Shown piece after piece: positions 1 to 5,444 of a DNA stretch of 7,371 nt. Numbering within the stretch: the stretch's first letter is position 1; each line of letters starts with the position of its first letter. The stretch is from Xanthomonas cassavae CFBP 4642 (GTDB taxonomy: Bacteria > Pseudomonadota > Gammaproteobacteria > Xanthomonadales > Xanthomonadaceae): NCBI RefSeq assembly GCF_000454545.1, contig NZ_CM002139.1, positions 2,167,957 to 2,175,327 of the forward strand, read 5' to 3'. The notes below the pieces were generated by a model. It did no database searches. It was not told where the DNA came from and worked only from the letters and a program-made list of their open reading frames with translations. Made by a program: the position numbers and the translations under genes.

Positions 1-1
1 C

Positions 2-112
2 ACCAGCACGCTGGCCGACCTGGCCACCTACGCTGCCGGCAATGCACCCACGCAGCTCAGCGGCCGCCAGGAAGCCTACGAGAACCTGATCAATCAGTAT
101 CTGACGCGTTGA
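2..112 (+). CDS. C-terminal fragment of an unidentified protein (5' end outside the window)
   Basis: An open frame enters from the left edge, with codons in phase from base 2, and encodes 36 residues ending in [10 protein letters not shown] before TGA at 110-112. GC-rich codon use matches the following transporter gene, so it is probably a genuine core gene truncated by the window edge. The visible tail is mostly polar and helix-like, with no membrane segment or motif that I recognise. It is on the same strand as the sugar porter and ends 85 bp before that gene's start, so it may belong to the same carbohydrate-related operon. That is inference from position only, and I do not assign a function. 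Confidence 0.7.
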   Translation, partial: TSTLADLATYAAGNAPTQLSGRQEAYENLINQYLTR

Positions 113-120
113 TGTCCCGT

Positions 121-147
121 GGCCGGCGGCGTACTGCGTCGCCGGCC
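121..147 (+). other. GC-rich hairpin between the upstream gene and the sugar porter
   Basis: GGCCGGCG at 121-128 is the exact reverse complement of CGCCGGCC at 140-147. An added G-U and C-G pair can extend the stem to about 10 bp around a 7-nt loop. No T-run follows, so it is not a classical intrinsic terminator. It could attenuate or stabilise a read-through transcript into the porter gene, or be a chance product of high GC content. Confidence 0.35.
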
Positions 148-197
148 GATGGCGCCCACCCCCGTGGCCGCTCCCTTGCATGTTCCCAGGTGAACCC

Positions 198-1625
198 ATG
201 TCCAGTGTTTCCATTGACGGCGCCCCCGATGCCGGCGAGAACACCCGTTTCATCATCCTGATCAGCTGCGTGGCCACCATCGGCGGCTTCCTGTTCGGCT
301 TCGACAGCGGCGTGATCAATGGCACCGTCGACGGCCTGAAACAGACCTTCCAGTCCACCGCCGCCGAGACCGGTTTCGAGGTCGCCTCGATGCTGCTGGG
401 CTGCGCCATCGGCGCCTTCTTTGCCGGCCGTCTGGCCGACCGCTGGGGCCGCCGTGCGGTCCTGATCATTTCCGCCGCGCTGTTCCTGCTCTCGGCCATC
501 GGTGCCGGCGCCTCGCATAGCTCCGGCTTCTTCATCTTCGCCCGCGTGATGGGCGGTTTTGCGGTGGGCGCCGCCAGCGTCATCTCGCCGGCCTACATCG
601 CCGAGGTCGCCTCCGCGCGCTATCGCGGCCGGCTCGCCACAATGCAGCAGATCGCCATCATCAGCGGGCTGTTCTGCGCCTTCCTGAGCAACTATCTGCT
701 GGCCAACGCCGCCGGCGCCTCCACCGAGCCGCTGTGGGCCGGGCAGGCTGCGTGGCGCTGGATGTTCTGGATGCAGGCCATCCCGTCGCTGTTGTTCCTG
801 GTGCTGTTGCTGGTCATCCCCGAGAGCCCGCGCTACCTGGTGGTCAAGGGCCGCCGCGAGCAGGCGCTGGTGGTGCTCAAGCGCCTGTACGGCAACGCCG
901 CCGCGCAGACCAAGCTGGCGGAAATCTCCGCCTCGATGTCCGCCGACCAGCACAAGCCCAAGTTCTCCGACCTGGTCAACAAGGCCACCGGCAAGATCCG
1001 CCCCATCGTCTGGATCGGCGTCGGCCTGGCGGTGTTCCAGCAGCTGGTCGGCATCAATGTGGTGTTTTATTACGGCGCCGTGCTGTGGCAGGCGGTCGGC
1101 TTCTCCGAGCAGGATGCGCTGCTGATCAACGTGCTCTCCGGCGGCCTGAGCATCGGCGCCTGCCTGGTCACGGTGATGCTGGTGGACAAGATCGGCCGCA
1201 AGCCGCTGCTGTGGATCGGCTCGGCCGGCATGGCGGTCTCGCTGGCGCTGGTGACCTATGCCTTCGCCACTGCTTCGCTGGACCCCAACGGCAAGCTCGC
1301 CATGTCCGACGCCATGGGCATGCTCGCGCTGGTGGCCGCCAACGTCTACGTGGTGTTCTTCAACGCCTCGTGGGGCCCGGTGATGTGGGTCATGCTGGGC
1401 GAGATGTTCCCGAACCAGATCCGCGGTTCGGGCCTGGCCATCGCCGGCGCCGCGCAGTGGACTTCCAACTTCGCCATCACCGTCAGCTTCCCGATCCTGC
1501 TCGGCAGCATCGGGCTGGCCGGCGCCTACGGCATCTACACCGTCGCCGCCTTCATCTCGGTGTTCTTCGTACTCAAGTACGTCTACGAGACCAAGGGCAA
1601 GGAGCTGGAGCAGATGGAGGGCTGA
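198..1625 (+). CDS. Sugar porter family MFS transporter (XylE/GLUT-like)
   Basis: This 475-residue inner-membrane protein probably brings in a monosaccharide such as xylose or glucose by proton symport. The major facilitator sugar-porter signatures occur in order: GFDSGVING in TM1 (about 34-42), the loop 2-3 motif GRLADRWGRR (77-86), PESPRYLV after TM6 (208-215), the sugar-binding QQLVGIN of TM7 (281-287), DKIGRKPLL in loop 8-9 (330-338), a WGPVMWV-containing TM10 segment (from 392), and the C-terminal YETKGK signature (463-468). Length and about 12 hydrophobic segments fit the family. I chose ATG 198 because AGGTGA lies five bases upstream. The in-frame ATG at 180 has no ribosome-binding site. 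An intrinsic terminator follows the stop by about 40 bp. Family assignment is firm. The substrate is not established, and XylE-type is only the closest resemblance. Confidence 0.95.
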   Translation: MSSVSIDGAPDAGENTRFIILISCVATIGGFLFGFDSGVINGTVDGLKQTFQSTAAETGFEVASMLLGCAIGAFFAGRLADRWGRRAVLIISAALFLLSAIGAGASHSSGFFIFARVMGGFAVGAASVISPAYIAEVASARYRGRLATMQQIAIISGLFCAFLSNYLLANAAGASTEPLWAGQAAWRWMFWMQAIPSLLFLVLLLVIPESPRYLVVKGRREQALVVLKRLYGNAAAQTKLAEISASMSADQHKPKFSDLVNKATGKIRPIVWIGVGLAVFQQLVGINVVFYYGAVLWQAVGFSEQDALLINVLSGGLSIGACLVTVMLVDKIGRKPLLWIGSAGMAVSLALVTYAFATASLDPNGKLAMSDAMGMLALVAANVYVVFFNASWGPVMWVMLGEMFPNQIRGSGLAIAGAAQWTSNFAITVSFPILLGSIGLAGAYGIYTVAAFISVFFVLKYVYETKGKELEQMEG

Positions 1626-1663
1626 TTCCGTCAGTTATGCTGACATCGGCATAGAAAATGAAG

Positions 1664-1690
1664 AAGGCCGCGCAATGCGCGGCCTTATTT
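1664..1690 (+). terminator. Intrinsic terminator of the sugar porter gene
   Basis: A perfect 10-bp stem, AAGGCCGCGC (1664-1673) pairing with GCGCGGCCTT (1677-1686), encloses a 3-nt loop and is followed by ATTTCTT. The left side is A-rich (GAAAATGAAG), so it may also stop transcription coming from the right. Its position 38 bp after the porter stop fits end-of-operon termination. It also shows that the ATG at 1658 is not the start of the next gene. Confidence 0.9.
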
Positions 1691-1786
1691 CTTGGGATGA
1701 CTCATCTTTATCGCAATGTGTGCGCCATCGCCATACTCCGTCGAGCAGTTCCCTCCAGACTAGGAAGCATCGTGGAACCAAGGAGT

Positions 1787-1792
1787 GGTGGT
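1787..1792 (+). promoter_or_regulatory. Ribosome-binding region deciding the start at 1793
   Basis: AAGGAG at 1780-1785 sits seven bases before ATG 1793. The two longer in-frame options, ATG 1658 and ATG 1697, have no such site, and the first lies next to and reads through the terminator hairpin. This fixes the membrane sensor protein at 515 residues. No convincing sigma70 promoter was seen in 1687-1779, only weak matches. Confidence 0.8.
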
Positions 1793-3340
1793 ATGGCGGT
1801 AGCCAAAGAAGTCCTCAGGGGCATGCTGATCAGCGTGTGCTACTGCTTGGCGTTTCTGATCCTCTGGCGCTTCTCCCTTGACCAGTGGTATCTGCCAGTT
1901 GGCTTGCGGGTCGTCACGTTGCTGTTTCGACCATATCGCGAATGGCCGTTCCTGTTAGCAGGGGATGCTGCAGCCATGTTGGTCTTGCGTATTCCGCTAG
2001 GCGAGTTGCAGGGGTTCAGCCCGCTATGGGCTTACCTGACTCCGTTCTTGCATGCGCCTTTGATCGCCAGCGGAATTTTCCTGCTTCGTTACCATGTCCC
2101 TAAGATCGTCAAGAAGCAGCACTGGCTTATTCCTTCCGCACTTGCGCTAGGGCTTTGGAATGCAGTCTGCAGTATGTTGTTAAATGAAACGCTCGGTGGT
2201 CCGCCGATTTATCCCGTCATTGATCTTCTGCTGCGCTACTCTTCGGGTAGCTATCTTGGAATACTGGTCTTGCTGCTTCCAACGATGTTGTGGACCAGTT
2301 GGAATGACGGCCCAGTGCACTCTAGTCTTTCCAGAGATCTTGCTGCTGCAGTCGTTTTAATTCTTGGGTTGTTCTTCGGTCTGGGTGTCTTGGGCAACCA
2401 AACGATTCGAAACATTTTGATGGTCGCGATGCTTATGCCGATGATCGTCATGACCTTCAAGCATGGGTGGAGAGGCATTGCGTTGGGAGCGCTACTTGCG
2501 AGCTTTGGACTTGAGTTCTCTCTTCCCAGGGTCTATCAGGCAGGATTTTTTGACCAGCACGTTTTTAACATTCAGTTGCTCTATGGACTAATGACGACCG
2601 CTCTTTTTATTTTTAACGCTCGTCTCCGTGAGTTCGATCGCGATGGTTTTTCGAGCCCAGCGAAAGACGACCCATTTCTATTCGCTCGCGCGAGCTATTC
2701 CAGTGCAGAACGTCTGTTGCGCAACCGCGTACTTGAATATTCTGATGTCAACGTGCAGATAAATAGGATGCGCAAAGACGTCGTGGCTGACTTGAGGGCG
2801 AAGGGGCAGCACGCGGTTGCAATGGAGATGACACGAATTAGCGTGATTGAGTCGCAGTTGTTGCAACAATATGTGGCCGGACTTTATCCTTTGGAAATCG
2901 AGACGCACGGGCTCTATCAAGCGTTGCGTTCCCAAGCACTTGAGCGTTTCTGCCAATCTCAGTTTCAATGCGTGTTTCGCGGAGATTGTAAGAATCTGTC
3001 GTTGGAGCTACAGCTGAGCGCGTATCGCAGTGTGCTTAACTGTGTCGAGATTTTGCCGTCAGCTAGGAAGCATTTCATCCAAGCACGTGCGTGGACGGGT
3101 AAAGGGGCGAAGGGGATTGTGGTGCGTGTAATCGCGGATTCTTCCTCAGCTGAACTGGTTGGGCGCGAGTCGAAGGACGTCGAGACTGAACTTGAAGCAC
3201 GAGTAAAAGCGCATGGCGGCACGCTTCGCCGCCGCCATGCATTAGTTGTGACATTCCTTGTTGCTGAGGCTGACTCTGTGGAAGTTAGGGGGAGACTATC
3301 CACTGATCCCCAGTTGCTCCGCGCCGGGCTAGTACCGTGA
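1793..3340 (+). CDS. Multi-pass membrane protein with MASE1-like sensor and degenerate histidine-kinase C-terminus
   Basis: The protein has 515 residues. The N-terminal half (about 8-275) is strongly hydrophobic with roughly eight membrane segments. LPVGLRVVTLLFRPYREWP (34-52) resembles the opening helix region of MASE1 sensor domains. The C-terminal half (about 300-495) follows the outline of HisKA_3/HATPase kinases of the UhpB/NarX type: LYPLEIETHGLYQALRS (364-380) matches the usual 'LRP..LD..GL..ALR' linker, LSLELQLSAYRSV (402-414) the helix before the N-box, and ARVKAHGGTLR (469-479) the 'RV..LGGtl' helix. The phosphoacceptor His-Asp, the N-box Glu/Asn and the DxGxG ATP-lid residues are not visible, so it is probably a pseudokinase or a sensor acting through protein contacts. 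No response regulator gene lies nearby. Codon use is clearly more AT-rich than in the sugar porter, suggesting transfer. The 3' end overlaps a convergent gene. The membrane nature is certain, and the kinase relationship is inferred from pattern. Confidence 0.8.
   Translation: MAVAKEVLRGMLISVCYCLAFLILWRFSLDQWYLPVGLRVVTLLFRPYREWPFLLAGDAAAMLVLRIPLGELQGFSPLWAYLTPFLHAPLIASGIFLLRYHVPKIVKKQHWLIPSALALGLWNAVCSMLLNETLGGPPIYPVIDLLLRYSSGSYLGILVLLLPTMLWTSWNDGPVHSSLSRDLAAAVVLILGLFFGLGVLGNQTIRNILMVAMLMPMIVMTFKHGWRGIALGALLASFGLEFSLPRVYQAGFFDQHVFNIQLLYGLMTTALFIFNARLREFDRDGFSSPAKDDPFLFARASYSSAERLLRNRVLEYSDVNVQINRMRKDVVADLRAKGQHAVAMEMTRISVIESQLLQQYVAGLYPLEIETHGLYQALRSQALERFCQSQFQCVFRGDCKNLSLELQLSAYRSVLNCVEILPSARKHFIQARAWTGKGAKGIVVRVIADSSSAELVGRESKDVETELEARVKAHGGTLRRRHALVVTFLVAEADSVEVRGRLSTDPQLLRAGLVP
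3211..3240 (-). terminator. Probable intrinsic terminator for the minus-strand exported-protein gene, inside the convergent CDS
   Basis: GCATGGCGGC (3211-3220) and GCCGCCATGC (3231-3240) form a perfect 10-bp inverted repeat around a 10-nt loop. Read on the minus strand, the hairpin lies 45 bp beyond the TAA at 3285-3287 and is followed by GCTTTTACTC, a short T-run. Read on the plus strand no T-run follows, so it should act mainly on minus-strand transcripts. It lies within codons of the membrane pseudokinase. Confidence 0.6.
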
Positions 3341-3758
3341 AATTCTTTGTTTTATAGATGAGTCGTCCTTGATCGCGTTGGATTGCATCACGTGTCGCCG
3401 GGTCATCTAAACTCGTGCTCGGAGAAATCCTGTTTGCTACAGGCAATATAACGCGCTCTACATCCTTGCCCATTGGTAAAGTCCAGAGAGCGCTGTCAAC
3501 TCTGGCGACGACCGCGCGGACCTCGCCTGTCACATCGTTGATCTGCAGATATGTGACTCCATCGCGATAGAGCTCATATCCGGCAAACGAGGGGTCAATG
3601 GCTAGGTTAGCGGCTTTGGGGTTGCTGTCGCCAAGTCCTGTCATTGCATGCGCACCGACACCGCCGCTAGAGGGGCAGCATTGAGCCGTTGCCGCGCTCG
3701 ATGCGAAAAATCCGGCGGTTAAACAAAAAATCTTTAGCCAATTGTTTGCGTTTTTCAT
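3285..3758 (-). CDS. Small exported protein of unknown function with Sec signal peptide
   Basis: The protein has 157 residues when started at the ATG at 3756-3758. Minus-strand GGGGGAAGG lies about seven bases upstream, and the product begins with a proper signal peptide: MKNANN, a hydrophobic core LKIFCLTAGFFA, then SSAATAQ. Cleavage near ATA or ATAQ would leave a mature domain starting with a Cys-Cys pair. A longer start at 3785 would add nine residues ahead of the signal and is less likely. No lipobox is present, since Gln precedes the cysteine. The mature part contains YELYRDGVTYLQINDVTGEVRA-like beta-strand sequence (about 61-82) and is probably a compact periplasmic beta-rich domain. 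I recognise no family. Base use resembles the convergent membrane protein gene, so the two may have been acquired together. Confidence 0.8.
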   Translation of the reverse strand: MKNANNWLKIFCLTAGFFASSAATAQCCPSSGGVGAHAMTGLGDSNPKAANLAIDPSFAGYELYRDGVTYLQINDVTGEVRAVVARVDSALWTLPMGKDVERVILPVANRISPSTSLDDPATRDAIQRDQGRLIYKTKNFTVLARRGATGDQWIVSP

Positions 3759-3896
3759 GATTTGCCTTCCCCCTGCGCGGGGCAATTTCGCCTGCGATTC
3801 AGGCCCTAGTACGGTACGTCCTGCCGGGAAAGTTTTGTTGATTGTTTGTCGCAGAAAACTGAGTGCACTTGCCCCAGCGACGCAGGAATTGCTGGG
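3759..3896. other. Intergenic stretch upstream of the exported-protein gene
   Basis: This 138-bp stretch should hold the promoter for the minus-strand exported-protein gene, but no convincing -35/-10 pair was found. A small inverted repeat, GCCTG (3790-3794) with CAGGC (3800-3804), lies about 35 bp before the start codon and could be an operator half-site pair or chance. No gene is seen here. The right side is cut off by an IS end at 3897. Confidence 0.4.
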
Positions 3897-3921
3897 TGAA
3901 CCGCCCCGCCTTTCCCGGAGA
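3897..3921 (-). repeat. Terminal inverted repeat, outer end of IS remnant A
   Basis: TGAACCGCCCC starts at 3897, immediately after CTGGG (3892-3896). Its outward sequence shares TGA..CGCCC with the outer end of remnant B (read outward TGATACGCCC from 4436), as expected for related but different IS3 elements. Confidence 0.7.
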
Positions 3922-4278
3922 CTCCTTGGTTTGAGTCACGCCGACATAGCGGACTCGTTGGGTTGCTTGTGTTTGGAATAATAGTTGGCTTCGGCCTCGG
4001 CGGGTGGGATGCTGCAGATCGGCTCAAGCAAGCGGCGATTGTTGAACCAATCGATCCAGGTGAGCGTGGCCCACTCGACCTCCTCGCGCGTGCCCCAGGA
4101 CGACTTGCGGTGGATCACCTCGGCCTTGTACAGGCCGTTGATGGTCTCGGCCAGTGCGTTGTCATACGAGTCGCCCACACTGCCCACCGAGGGCTCCAGG
4201 CCGGCCTCGGCGAGCCGCTCGGTGTAGCGGATAGAGACGTACTGCACGTCCCGGTCGCTGTGGTGGATCCGACGTCCC
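3897..4278 (-). mobile_element. IS3-family remnant A (right half only, minus orientation)
   Basis: The element reads leftwards. Its outer end begins TGAACCGCCCC at 3897 and continues with CTTTCCCGGAGAC (3909-3921), which has the TGA...TCA form usual for IS3-family inverted repeats in xanthomonads and related bacteria. The terminus is followed at once by the end of a transposase gene (stop 3936-3938). The inner boundary is a break near 4270-4281, so the left end, OrfA and most of OrfB are missing. It cannot move by itself. Confidence 0.85.
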
Positions 4279-4283
4279 ACCAA
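3936..4283 (-). pseudogene. Truncated IS3-family transposase OrfB (C-terminal integrase part)
   Basis: About 112 residues of an rve/DDE integrase remain. HHSDRDVQY carries the second catalytic Asp, and SYDNALAETINGLYK carries the catalytic Glu. It ends with the family's typical LTWIDWFNNRRLLEPI segment and PPAEAEANYY. The first Asp and the whole N-terminal helix-turn-helix region are absent. The only upstream start in frame is a TTG at the junction with remnant B, so no functional protein is expected. Conserved changes also appear, for example Asp in place of the usual Gly in HHSDRGVQY. The remaining frame is intact, implying that truncation was fairly recent. The IS3 family is certain. The subgroup is not determined. 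Confidence 0.9.
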
Positions 4284-4436
4284 GAATGCTGCGCGCGCTG
4301 AGGTGTTCGACTACATCGAGATGTTCTATAACCCCAAACGCCGTCATGGTTCAACCGGCGACCTGTCCCCTGTAGAGTTTGAACGGCGCTACGCGCAACG
4401 AGGGTCTTGAGTGTCTACGGAACCCTGGGCGTATCA
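4279..4436 (+). mobile_element. IS3-family remnant B (right end only, plus orientation)
   Basis: This fragment contains the last ~43 codons of a second IS3-type transposase and its right terminus, GTGTCTACGGAACCC (4411-4425) running to GTATCA at 4431-4436. It faces away from remnant A, so the two elements meet at their broken inner sides. The two ends are similar in form but different in sequence, so these are two distinct elements and not one IS copied in inversion. Confidence 0.8.
4282..4410 (+). pseudogene. C-terminal remnant of a second IS3-family transposase
   Basis: The frame reads AEVFDYIEMFYNPKRRHG (4297-4350), then LSPVEFERRYAQ, and ends with TGA at 4408-4410. This is the characteristic extreme C-terminus of IS3-family OrfB proteins (FDYIE.FYN..RRH...G.LSP..FE). 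All catalytic residues lie upstream and are lost at the junction near 4279. The frame is open back to 4228, through sequence belonging to remnant A, but has no sensible start, so it is a dead fragment. Confidence 0.85.
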
Positions 4437-4732
4437 CTGGGCCTATCAAGCAGCCTGTGGTCGCCAGCTACGAGAAATCCCAGGAACTGGGCGCGCTCGC
4501 CAACGCCAAGGCAGTGGAGTTGGCACTGGGCAAGGCGCCCGCACCACAGGACCCGTTCAACCTCCCTGCACGGGCCAGCGACCAAGTCGGATTGGACAAC
4601 CAGAACTGGCGGCGCAATCCCGAGAGCCAGACCTGGGAGCGTCAGGTCAAATATGCAAAAGAGCGGACAAAGCACTACCGTTGTACTGTCTGCCCGGAAA
4701 TGCGACGGCGGTGGCTAGACTCTGCGCAATGA
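4437..4732 (+). pseudogene. Fragment of a second effector-like gene, cut by IS remnant B
   Basis: The frame carries QPVVASYEKSQELGALANAK and then DQVGLDNQNW, the same block found in the large effector-like gene downstream, followed by an unrelated 27-residue Lys/Arg/Cys tail and TAG-region stop at 4730-4732. The 5' part is missing: the frame runs back through the IS terminus to an ATG at 4379 that lies within transposase sequence in another phase, so the complete 117-codon frame is a chimera and not an original gene. Most differences from the downstream copy are synonymous, implying that both copies descend from genes once under protein-level selection. It lies just before the immunity-like gene, so it may be what is left of an older effector once paired there. 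Confidence 0.75.
4451..4651 (+). repeat. Copy 1 of a 201-bp direct repeat (effector gene fragment)
   Basis: Aligned by eye without gaps to 6173-6373 (constant offset 1722), 186 of 201 bases match. Of the 12 differing codons, nine are synonymous. The encoded 67 residues differ at three positions (Ala/Pro, Arg/His, Thr/Ala). Similarity begins close to the end of IS remnant B and stops abruptly at 4652. Confidence 0.9.
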
Positions 4733-4766
4733 TCCCGGCGACATAAATCAATGACGGATGTAAGCC

Positions 4767-5405
4767 ATGGAAACGAAAACAGCCAATCAGCCTGAGGCTG
4801 GTGAATACTTCATCCTCGAAGCGGGTACGATCAACGGACCGGTGAACGGAGTTGTCTTTGAGAACGTCAAGGATCTGTTGTCACCCCCGCGCTTGATTCT
4901 GAGGCCTGAAGGCGGTGGTTTCCCTCCGTTACACGAAACGCCGCGTTTGGTCTATTGCCCCAGCAAGGGCCCGCCGCCCAAGGACTTGGAGCCGGGCTTC
5001 AGTGGCTACTGGCTCGTATCCGAGCGACTCTACCAAGTCATGGTCGCGATTGATCCCGAAGCGTTCGCTTTCGCCGAGGTGGACTATCGGTTGGCTGATG
5101 GCTCGAAGGGACCACGCCACTTGCTCTGCGACGTAGTCCGGGAGATTGACGCACTGGACGAAGATGCGTCAAAACTCTTCATCGATACGACGGAAGACTT
5201 CGTCAATGGCAAGTTCTACGATCTGACCGGTGGCGCCAGTGTCACGTTTGATCGCGAGCGTGTGGGCACGGCGCATGTTTTTAAAACGCCCTACGCCATC
5301 GAAGTCTTTTGCGACCGAGTATTCAGAGATGCAGTCGCTGCGACAGGAATTGAGACCGAAACTGACTCCGACGGTCTTTGGCTCATCGACGCTTCGGATG
5401 CCTAA
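4767..5405 (+). CDS. Imm11/DUF1629-like immunity protein
   Basis: The product is a 212-residue, acidic, soluble protein without signal peptide or membrane segment, so it is probably cytoplasmic. Its pattern matches the DUF1629 (Imm11) family: YWLVSERLYQVM (81-92), a central FAEVDYRL strand, HLLCDVVREIDALDED (118-133, where relatives have 'L.VL..IDalDee'), HVFKTPYAIEVFCDRVFRDA (170-189), then TGIETE near the end. Imm11 proteins are known from polymorphic toxin loci, where they neutralise a cognate toxin. The start is ATG 4767, with a weak GGATG-type site upstream and an in-frame TAA just before it at 4761. The large effector-like gene starts about 30-40 bp downstream on the same strand, as in immunity-effector operons. 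The toxin it blocks is inferred, not shown. A cytoplasmic immunity protein would imply a toxin acting inside the cell. Confidence 0.8.
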   Translation: METKTANQPEAGEYFILEAGTINGPVNGVVFENVKDLLSPPRLILRPEGGGFPPLHETPRLVYCPSKGPPPKDLEPGFSGYWLVSERLYQVMVAIDPEAFAFAEVDYRLADGSKGPRHLLCDVVREIDALDEDASKLFIDTTEDFVNGKFYDLTGGASVTFDRERVGTAHVFKTPYAIEVFCDRVFRDAVAATGIETETDSDGLWLIDASDA

Positions 5406-5424
5406 CGTCTAAGCAAACGTTGCC

Positions 5425-5444
5425 AGGTAGGAGTCTGATCCATG
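5425..5444 (+). promoter_or_regulatory. Strong ribosome-binding site and ATG that are out of frame with the effector gene
   Basis: AGGTAGGAG (5425-5433) lies eight bases before ATG 5442-5444, ideal for translation. That ATG opens a frame of only ten codons ending in TGA at 5472-5474, while the long effector frame is in another phase. One extra A in the AAA at 5460-5462 would join them. Confidence 0.6.

Noticed and set aside
90..953. Long minus-strand open frame opposite the sugar porter
   Set aside because: It is antisense to a gene with clear MFS motifs. The product is low-complexity Gly/Gln/Asp-rich, as expected from GC-rich codons read backwards, and has no recognisable domain.
734..1654. 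Plus-strand 306-codon frame within the sugar porter
   Set aside because: It lies in an alternative phase of the same gene and yields an Arg/Gly/Ala-rich sequence without domain features.
1658..1792. N-terminal extension of the membrane pseudokinase from ATG 1658
   Set aside because: This start is beside the porter terminator and translation would run through its hairpin. No ribosome-binding site precedes it, while ATG 1793 has AAGGAG at ideal spacing.
4265..4276. Adjacent palindromes GGATCC and GACGTC at the IS junction
   Set aside because: Six-base palindromes are common in GC-rich DNA, and I see no evidence that they caused the junction.
3963..4301. Plus-strand frame over the IS remnant A
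   Set aside because: It is antisense to a clear transposase C-terminus, which explains the sequence.
4379..4436. Start of a 117-codon gene at ATG 4379
   Set aside because: The ATG lies within the transposase remnant in another phase and reads through the IS terminus, so it is a chance fusion with the effector fragment.
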